A stretch of 33,330 nt of DNA, taken from NCBI GenBank assembly GCA_022824925.1, contig JAJDYW010000047.1, positions 1 through 33,330 on the forward strand. The letters are read 5' to 3'. The stretch is from Dehalococcoidia bacterium (GTDB lineage: Bacteria; Chloroflexota; Dehalococcoidia; Tepidiformales; Tepidiformaceae). Both the position numbers and the translations under genes were made by a program. Positions 26,665 through 33,330 of the stretch are shown here, one piece after another (position 1 is the first letter of the stretch; every line of letters starts with the position of its first letter). The notes under the pieces are model-generated. The model was not told the origin of the DNA and did not search any database. It worked only from the letters and a program-made list of their open reading frames with translations.

Positions 26665-27359
26665 GCGAGGCCCGCCAGCGCATCCGTGCCCGCTTCCGCA
26701 AGGGCGAGCGCGTGCGCCACATCTCCCACCTCGATGTGCTGCGCTACTGGGAGCGCGCCATCCGCCGGGCCGACCTGCCTCTCTGCTACTCTCAGGGCTT
26801 CACCCCCCATCCCAAGATCGCCTTCGCGGCGCCCCTCCCCCTCGGCTTCATCGGCGAACGCGAGATCGTCGAGGTCCTCCTCGAGGAACGCATCCCCCCC
26901 GACCGTTTTGCCGCCGCTCTCAGCACCCAGACCACCCCCGACCTCGACCTGCGCGAGGTGACCGAGGTCGCCCTCGGCCTTCCCGCCCTTCCCACCCTCC
27001 TGCGCTGGGCCGACTACCGCATCCCCCTGCGCGAGGTCACCCTCGAGCACGCAACCGAGTCCATCAACGCCTTCCTCGCAACGGCGACCTTCCCCTGGCG
27101 GCAGGAACGCGAAGGGAAGAAGGCCCGCGAGTACGACCTCCGCACCGCCGTCGCCTCCCTCGCCGTCGAGGGCGAGGAAGAGACGGTGGTGGTGAACGCC
27201 CGGCTCAGCTGCGGACAGGAGCTGACGGCCCGGCCCGAGCAGCTCGTCGCCGCCCTCTTCTCCCAGGCGACCGTCGACCGCTACGTACGCGCCGGCCTCG
27301 TGCTCGACGAGCCCTCGGCGGCGCTTGCGGCCTGGCGCAAGCGGGGGCAGTACGAGTGA
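26661..27359 (+). CDS. DUF2344 / TIGR03936 radical-SAM-linked protein
   Basis: This 232-residue protein matches the TIGR03936/DUF2344 family, which normally accompanies a TIGR03960 radical SAM protein, fused or adjacent. The N-terminus RARFRKGERVRHISHLDVLR and CYSQGFTPHPKIAFAAPLPLG are the family signature. No radical SAM gene is present in this window, so it stands apart from its usual partner. The family function is unknown; an RNA-related role has been inferred elsewhere. The GTG start overlaps the meaB stop by four bases. GC-rich codon use is normal. It continues the coupled chain to the histidine phosphatase. Confidence 0.86.
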
Positions 27360-27982
27360 GGCTCATCCTCGTCCGCCACGGCGAGACCGCCTACAACCGC
27401 GACGGCCTCGGCCTCGGCCGCGCCGACCCGCCCCTCACCGACCTCGGCCTGCGCCAGACCGCCTCCGCCGTCGAGCAACTCGCCGCGGAGCCTCCCGACC
27501 GCATCCTCACGAGCCCCCTCGGCCGCGCGGCTGCCATCGGCCGCGGGCTCGCGGAGCGAACGGGGGCGCCCCTCGACGTGCGCGAGGAACTCACGGAGAT
27601 GGACGTCGGCGAGACCGAGGGCCTGCCCTTCGCCGAGATGCGCGAGCGCTTCCCCGGCTTCCTCGACCGGTGGCGCGCCCCCGACCCTGCCGACGTCGCC
27701 ATGCCCGGCGGCGAGAGCCTGGCGCAGGTTGCGGCCCGCCTCGAACCGCTCGTCGCCGAGCTGCACGCCTTCCCCGATGATGCCTCCGTCGTCGCCGTCT
27801 CCCACAACTTCGTCCTGCGCCTCCTCGTGTGCCGCCTGCTCGGCCTCGATATAGCGGCCTTCCGTGCCTTCAGCCTCGATCTCGCATCGGTCTCGACGCT
27901 CAGCCTGAGGGGTGGACAGGCCTCCCTCCGCACCCTCAACGACCGCTGCCACCTCGCCGGCGATTCGGCTCCATCCGCTTGA
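27356..27982 (+). CDS. Histidine phosphatase family protein, possibly CobC-like
   Basis: This 208-residue phosphatase of the phosphoglycerate-mutase-like superfamily has the phosphohistidine motif LVRHGETAYN (H8), the second Arg in LTSPLGRAAAIG, Glu in LTEMDVGETEG, and the second His in VAVSHNFVLR. The usual SHG reads SHN. Bacterial members include CobC, which dephosphorylates alpha-ribazole phosphate in B12 assembly; such a link with the B12 mutase operon is attractive but unproven. Broad-specificity sugar phosphatases look alike. The GTG start overlaps the DUF2344 stop by four bases. It closes the coupled run; the next gene has its own promoter. Confidence 0.86.
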   Translation: MRLILVRHGETAYNRDGLGLGRADPPLTDLGLRQTASAVEQLAAEPPDRILTSPLGRAAAIGRGLAERTGAPLDVREELTEMDVGETEGLPFAEMRERFPGFLDRWRAPDPADVAMPGGESLAQVAARLEPLVAELHAFPDDASVVAVSHNFVLRLLVCRLLGLDIAAFRAFSLDLASVSTLSLRGGQASLRTLNDRCHLAGDSAPSA

Positions 27983-28007
27983 ATCTTCACGAAGGCGCCT
28001 TGAATAT
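27979..28007 (+). promoter_or_regulatory. Promoter of the DivIC-like gene, leaderless type
   Basis: TTGAAT (27979-27984), 17-base spacer, GAATAT (28002-28007), then six bases to the ATG at 28014. Both hexamers and the spacing fit a sigma-70 promoter, and the expected transcript starts at the ATG. The local AT content is higher than the surroundings. Confidence 0.5.
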
Positions 28008-28013
28008 GGTCAC

Positions 28014-28355
28014 ATGCCTACCCCGGTGGTCACTAAGACGACGCTCTTTGTCGTCGGATGCCTGCTGTTGACCGCCTATTTCGTCTACACCGCCTCATCC
28101 GGAGCCGTCCGCCAGCAACAGCAGGACGAGGACCACGAGGCCGCCCTCACCGAGATCGAACGGCTCCAGTCCCAGCGCGACCACCTCCTCGCCGTGTACG
28201 ACTACGTCATCTCCGACGCCTACGTGGAGCAGGCGGCGCGGCGCGAGCTCGGCTACATCCGCGAGGGCGAGACCGCCTTCATCGTGCTCAGCCCTCCGCC
28301 CCCCGCCGACCAGCAGGTGCCCGGCGAGTGGTGGGAGCGCCTGTTCCCCAGGTAG
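28014..28355 (+). CDS. FtsB/DivIC-like septum formation initiator
   Basis: This 113-residue bitopic membrane protein is of the FtsB/DivIC type, which joins FtsL and FtsQ at the division septum. A single membrane helix (about 8-26, TLFVVGCLLLTAYFVYTA) is followed by a coiled coil (about 33-62, Gln/Glu-rich) and the family-typical ARRELGYIREGETAFIVL motif. The ATG at 28014 was chosen because a promoter ends six bases before it; the longer frame reaches into the phosphatase gene. Its TAG overlaps the tilS GTG (TAGTG). Confidence 0.87.
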   Translation: MPTPVVTKTTLFVVGCLLLTAYFVYTASSGAVRQQQQDEDHEAALTEIERLQSQRDHLLAVYDYVISDAYVEQAARRELGYIREGETAFIVLSPPPPADQQVPGEWWERLFPR

Positions 28356-29764
28356 TGCCCGCCCGGACCCCCTCGCCCCCCGAGCGCGTCCGGCGCTTCG
28401 CCGAGCGCGAGCGGCTCTTTCGCCGCCTGGAGAAGCTGGTCGTCGCCGTCAGTGGCGGCCCCGACTCCGTGGCCGCCCTTCTGCTCCTCCACGAGCTCGG
28501 CCAGGAGGCTGGATTCGAGGTCGTCGCGGCCCACTTCGACCACAAGCTGCGCCCCGGCTCGACCGCCGACCGCGAGTTCGTGGCCGACCTCTGCGAGCGC
28601 CTCGGCGTGCCCTGCATGACCGGCGAGGGCGACGTGCCCCTCGCCGCCGCCGAGATGCGCCTGGGCATCGAGGAGACCGCCCGCCGCCTGCGCTACCAGT
28701 TCCTCGCGTTTGCCGCCGAGCGCCAGGGGGCGGGCGCCGTCGCCACCGGCCATACCGCCGCCGACCAGGTCGAGACGGTGCTCCATCACCTCGTTCGTGG
28801 CAGCGGCGTGCGCGGCATGCGGGGCCTGCTCCCGAGCGCCCCCCTGCCCGGAATGCCCTCGCTGAAGCTCATCCGCCCCCTCCTCCCCCTCGCCCGCGCC
28901 GATACCGTCGCCGTCTGCGAGGCGGCCGGCATCGACTACCGCCGCGATGAGACCAACGACGAGCTCGGCGCGACCCGCAACCGTATCCGGCACGTCGTCC
29001 TGCCCCAGCTCCGGGAGGAGAACCCCGCCCTCGACGATGCCATCCTCGGTCTCGCCGAGAGCGCCCGTGACCTCTTCCGCACGGTCGAGCGCTCCGCCGA
29101 CTCCGCCCAGCCCCGCGATCGGACTCCCGGATACGTCCTCTTCGAGCTCGACACGCTCCGCGCGCTCGGCAGCGAGGCCCGCCTGCTCGTGCTCGAACGC
29201 GAGTCCACGTTCCTCAAGGCGGAGGTCGACGCCAACCGCACCCGCCTCCGCAACCTCGACGGCGTTCTCGAACGAGGCACGGGCCGGGTCGCCTTCGGCG
29301 GCCTCACCGTCGAGGTCTCGACCGGCCTCGCCCGCCTCTCCGCCGGTGACGCCGACGAGGACGAGGTAGAGCCCTTCGCCGAGCAGTTCGTGAACCTCCC
29401 CGGCATCACCCGCGCGGGCGAGCGCGTTCTGCAGGCCGCCACCGACCCCTTTCCCGACCCCGACCCGCCCGCCGCCGCCGTCCCCGCCGACCGCATCGAG
29501 GGCGCCCTCCGCCTCCGCCCCCTCGCCCCCGGCGACCGCATGCAGTACCGGGGCTACCGCCGCAAGGTCAGCGGCATCCTCAAGAACGCCCGCGTCCCCG
29601 CCTGGGAACGCGGCGACCTCATCGCGCTCGCGGGCCGCGACGACGTGGTCGCGATCCTCGGGCCGAACCTCGCCCTCGCCGACGGCGGCGCGGACGACGA
29701 CTGCTACTACTTCCGCCTCGCGCCCCCGCCCCCCGCGCCGTCGCTACGTGTGGACGGCGGGTAG
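28355..29764 (+). CDS. tilS: tRNA(Ile)-lysidine synthase
   Basis: This 469-residue enzyme attaches lysine to C34 of tRNA-Ile(CAU), changing its reading from AUG to AUA. The N-type ATP pyrophosphatase loop SGGPDS is at 33-38 (VAVSGGPDSVAALLLL). HFDHKLRPGSTADREFV, GIEETARRLRYQFL and ATGHTAADQVETVLHHLVRG are the conserved catalytic segments. A C-terminal TilS substrate-binding domain is recognisable (LRPLAPGDRMQYRGYRRKV to AILGPN). The start is a GTG overlapping the DivIC stop. The last 21 bases overlap the end of the convergent LLM gene on the other strand. Essential in nearly all bacteria. Confidence 0.94.
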   Translation: MPARTPSPPERVRRFAERERLFRRLEKLVVAVSGGPDSVAALLLLHELGQEAGFEVVAAHFDHKLRPGSTADREFVADLCERLGVPCMTGEGDVPLAAAEMRLGIEETARRLRYQFLAFAAERQGAGAVATGHTAADQVETVLHHLVRGSGVRGMRGLLPSAPLPGMPSLKLIRPLLPLARADTVAVCEAAGIDYRRDETNDELGATRNRIRHVVLPQLREENPALDDAILGLAESARDLFRTVERSADSAQPRDRTPGYVLFELDTLRALGSEARLLVLERESTFLKAEVDANRTRLRNLDGVLERGTGRVAFGGLTVEVSTGLARLSAGDADEDEVEPFAEQFVNLPGITRAGERVLQAATDPFPDPDPPAAAVPADRIEGALRLRPLAPGDRMQYRGYRRKVSGILKNARVPAWERGDLIALAGRDDVVAILGPNLALADGGADDDCYYFRLAPPPPAPSLRVDGG

Positions 29765-30661
29765 GACTTCCTCGATCAGCCGCTGCGTCTGCGCGTAGGC
29801 GTCCTCGTCCGAGTCCGCCAGGGGCCGCAGGACGAACTTGCTGATCCCGCAGGCGACGTACTCCCGCGCCCGCGCGATGATCGCCTGCGCGTCACCCACC
29901 GCGAACAGCGCCTTCGGGTCGAGCGCGGCGAAACGGCCGTACGCCTTCGCCGTGCGCGCGATCGGTTCGTCGTCCCAGCTTCCGAAGCGGAACGGGAAGC
30001 CTGCCCCGTAGTGGTCCTCGTCGATCGTGCGCCCCGCCTCCGCCGTGGCCGCCCGGATCTTCTGGACGACCGGCCCTACCTGCGCCGGCGTCTGGATCCC
30101 CGCCAGCCACCCCGTCCCCCGCAGCGCCGTCCGTCTGATCGCCGCGTCGCTGCTGCCCCCGATCCAGAGCGGCAGCGGCTGCTGCACGGGCTTCGGCGCG
30201 ATCGAGGCTTCTTCGTAGCAGAAGTGCTTCCCCTCGAACGTCACGCCGTCCTCCTCCCAGAGCCGCACCAGCAGGTCGATCATCTCGTCGGCGAGGGCGC
30301 CCCGTCCCCGCGGCTCCCGCCCCGTCGCCCGCCACTCGGGCGCGTTCAGCGCCCCCACCCCGAAGGCCGGCAGCAGGCGGCCGTCGCTCAGGTAGTCGAT
30401 CGTCGCGCACTCCTTCGCCAGCACGAGCGGGTCGCGCAGCGGCAGCAGGACGACGTTCATCCCGAACTTGATCCGCTCCGTCCGCCCCGCGATCGCCGCC
30501 ATCGCCGTCATCGGCTCCAGCGCGCTCTGCGGGCCCACCAGGCGCTCGCTGAACCAGATCGAGTCGACCTCGTTCTCCTCGCACAGGTCGACCCAGCGGT
30601 AGAACGACCGCGGGGTCGTCCCCGGCAGCAGGCCTGCCCCCAGCCCGATGCGAACGCTCAT
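29744..30661 (-). CDS. LLM-class flavin/F420-dependent oxidoreductase
   Basis: This 305-residue luciferase-like TIM-barrel protein has the strands SVRIGLGAGLLPGTTP and VDSIWFSERLVGP, then RIKFGMNVVLLPLRDPLVLA and SDGRLLPAFGVGALNAPEW, the core of the family. The cofactor is F420 or FMN, not readable from sequence. The ATG (30659-30661) has a strong GGGAGGAGG. It overlaps tilS by 21 bases tail to tail. It differs from the LLM at 15565 in length and sequence, so the two are not recent duplicates. The upstream frame beyond this ATG belongs to the phosphatase gene's other frames. Confidence 0.88.
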   Translation of the reverse strand: MSVRIGLGAGLLPGTTPRSFYRWVDLCEENEVDSIWFSERLVGPQSALEPMTAMAAIAGRTERIKFGMNVVLLPLRDPLVLAKECATIDYLSDGRLLPAFGVGALNAPEWRATGREPRGRGALADEMIDLLVRLWEEDGVTFEGKHFCYEEASIAPKPVQQPLPLWIGGSSDAAIRRTALRGTGWLAGIQTPAQVGPVVQKIRAATAEAGRTIDEDHYGAGFPFRFGSWDDEPIARTAKAYGRFAALDPKALFAVGDAQAIIARAREYVACGISKFVLRPLADSDEDAYAQTQRLIEEVLPAVHT

Positions 30662-30702
30662 CGTGATGCCTCCTCCCGCATCGTAGCCGCTCCCGCGCCT
30701 TT

Positions 30703-31467
30703 CTACCGGGCGATGCGGCGGAAGTAGTCGAGGATGCGCGCGTGCAGTCCCGCCTCCGCGACCAGCAGGCCCCGGACGAGCGGTCGCGGCTGGTTGAACG
30801 CGATCGGGTCGCCCAGCACGTCCGTCACTGCCAGCCCCTTCGCCAGGCAGAGGGCCGCCCCCGCCGCCACGTCCCACTCCTGCCGCGCGTACCACGTCAC
30901 CACCACGTCGCCCCGCCCCTCGGCCACCAGCGCCAGCCGGTAGGCCACGCTCCCGACCGCGCGCGTGCGCGCCGCCCCCGGCAGCGGGGGCACCTCCCCC
31001 AGCATGTCCTCCCCCCGCCCGACCAGCGCCAGGTACTCCCCTCCCGGCCTTCCGTTGGTGGCCTCCGGCGGGGGCTCGGGACAGATGGCCGCGTGCATCT
31101 CGTCCGTGGCGGGGTTGTGCACGACCCCCAGCGCCGGCCGCCCCCGCACCACCAGCCCCACCGAGATCGCGTATTCGGGGTGGCCCTGCAGGTACTCCCG
31201 CGTCCCGTCGATCGGGTCCACCACCCACACCCGCTCGCGGTCGAGCCGTTCCGCCGTATCGCGGTCCTCCTCGCTTAGCCAGCCGTCCTCGGGGAAGGCG
31301 CTCGTCAGCTCGTCACGCAGGATCTCGGCGGCGTGCAGGTCCGCCTCCGAGACGAGCTCGTAGCCGGCCTTCCGCCCGTAGCGCAGCCCCTCCTCGCGCA
31401 TGCGCACGACCTCCCGGCCCGCCTGCCGCGCGGCCTCCGTCGCCACCTCCAGCTCCCGTTCAAGCAC
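30703..31467 (-). CDS. Inositol monophosphatase-family enzyme (CysQ/HisN-like)
   Basis: This 254-residue phosphatase of the lithium-sensitive IMPase superfamily has metal-binding motifs [31 protein letters not shown] and, near the end, [13 protein letters not shown]. These fit inositol-phosphatase, PAP phosphatase (CysQ) and histidinol-phosphatase members; the motif set does not separate them. The GTG at 31465-31467 was taken because no ATG occurs in frame before the coding pattern ends; a TTG further upstream is possible. An inverted repeat sits directly before this start. It is divergent from the DUF255 gene and co-directional with the LLM gene (41-base gap). Confidence 0.84.
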   Translation of the reverse strand: MLERELEVATEAARQAGREVVRMREEGLRYGRKAGYELVSEADLHAAEILRDELTSAFPEDGWLSEEDRDTAERLDRERVWVVDPIDGTREYLQGHPEYAISVGLVVRGRPALGVVHNPATDEMHAAICPEPPPEATNGRPGGEYLALVGRGEDMLGEVPPLPGAARTRAVGSVAYRLALVAEGRGDVVVTWYARQEWDVAAGAALCLAKGLAVTDVLGDPIAFNQPRPLVRGLLVAEAGLHARILDYFRRIAR

Positions 31468-31469
31468 CG

Positions 31470-31482
31470 CCCCACTGTGGGG
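31470..31482. repeat. Inverted repeat at the IMPase start
   Basis: CCCCA, CTG, TGGGG is a perfect five-base stem with three-base loop. It abuts the IMPase GTG (31465-31467, minus strand) and lies in the 69-base divergent gap before the DUF255 gene. It could hide a ribosome site, act as an operator, or be chance in a GC-rich gap. Confidence 0.35.
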
Positions 31483-31523
31483 GGCGCGACCCCTCGGGGC
31501 AATCGCCAAAGCCTGAGTCCCCG

Positions 31524-31529
31524 TACACT
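31524..31529 (+). promoter_or_regulatory. Leaderless-type -10 box for the DUF255 gene
   Basis: TACACT ends 7 bases before the ATG at 31537 (TACACTGACCCCGATG). It is the same hexamer and near-same spacing as at pepP. No ribosome site is present between. Confidence 0.5.
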
Positions 31530-31536
31530 GACCCCG

Positions 31537-33330
<1,794 letters not shown>

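Overview
The window is a GC-rich, densely coded bacterial chromosome segment with no rRNA, CRISPR array, insertion sequence or prophage. It holds 37 supported protein genes and three tRNA genes, one cut by the left edge. Gene content (B12-dependent methylmalonyl-CoA mutase module with split subunits, F420/flavin LLM and PPOX-fold proteins, a DUF3090-like protein, a group III phosphofructokinase, two epoxide hydrolases) suggests Chloroflexota (Dehalococcoidia/SAR202/Tepidiforma-like) or, less likely, a deep actinobacterial-type lineage. This placement is inference; no rRNA is present to test it.

Layout. 1-270: three tRNA genes on the minus strand (Gln partial, Leu-CAA, Gly-GCC). 377-5668: a minus-strand run made of a Cys-rich unknown protein, a QueD/PTPS-like enzyme, an APH-fold kinase with a small downstream partner, a YwrD-like gamma-glutamyltransferase, a Bcp peroxiredoxin and a PPOX-fold protein. 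5789-7693: a plus-strand thioredoxin-domain fusion protein and a small four-Cys protein. 7709-12125: a minus-strand two-domain rhodanese, then a translationally coupled pair of proline-specific peptidases (DPP-IV-like and Xaa-Pro aminopeptidase). 12223-14497: a membrane cytochrome-b/molybdopterin oxidoreductase fusion, a HAD hydrolase and a DUF3090 protein. 14504-16506: an epoxide hydrolase and an LLM oxidoreductase, divergent. 16702-21521: TypA, a second PPOX protein, a phosphofructokinase with pyrophosphate-type residues, and a second epoxide hydrolase of the microsomal type. 21567-22151: a HigB/HigA-like toxin-antitoxin pair of different base composition. 22281-27982: the methylmalonyl-CoA operon (mutase large subunit, DinB-like protein, tandem-VOC epimerase, B12 subunit, MeaB GTPase), running by start/stop overlaps into a DUF2344 protein and a histidine phosphatase. 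28014-29764: a DivIC/FtsB-like division protein and TilS. 29744-31467: a second LLM oxidoreductase and an inositol-monophosphatase-family enzyme on the minus strand. 31537 to the right edge: a DUF255/YyaL thioredoxin-domain protein, truncated by the window.

How it fits together. The clearest pathway is propionyl-CoA assimilation or odd-chain/branched substrate breakdown: epimerase, split B12 mutase and its GTPase chaperone convert (S)-methylmalonyl-CoA to succinyl-CoA. Around it lies an oxidative/catabolic accessory set (two epoxide hydrolases, two LLM and two PPOX proteins, peptidases, peroxiredoxin, gamma-glutamyltransferase) that suggests a heterotroph using peptides and varied organic molecules. 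Several start codons have a TANNNT-like box only 6-7 bases upstream, so leaderless transcription is probably common. No intergenic stretch exceeds 300 bases; the longest (16507-16701) holds a possible terminator hairpin and nothing else I recognise.
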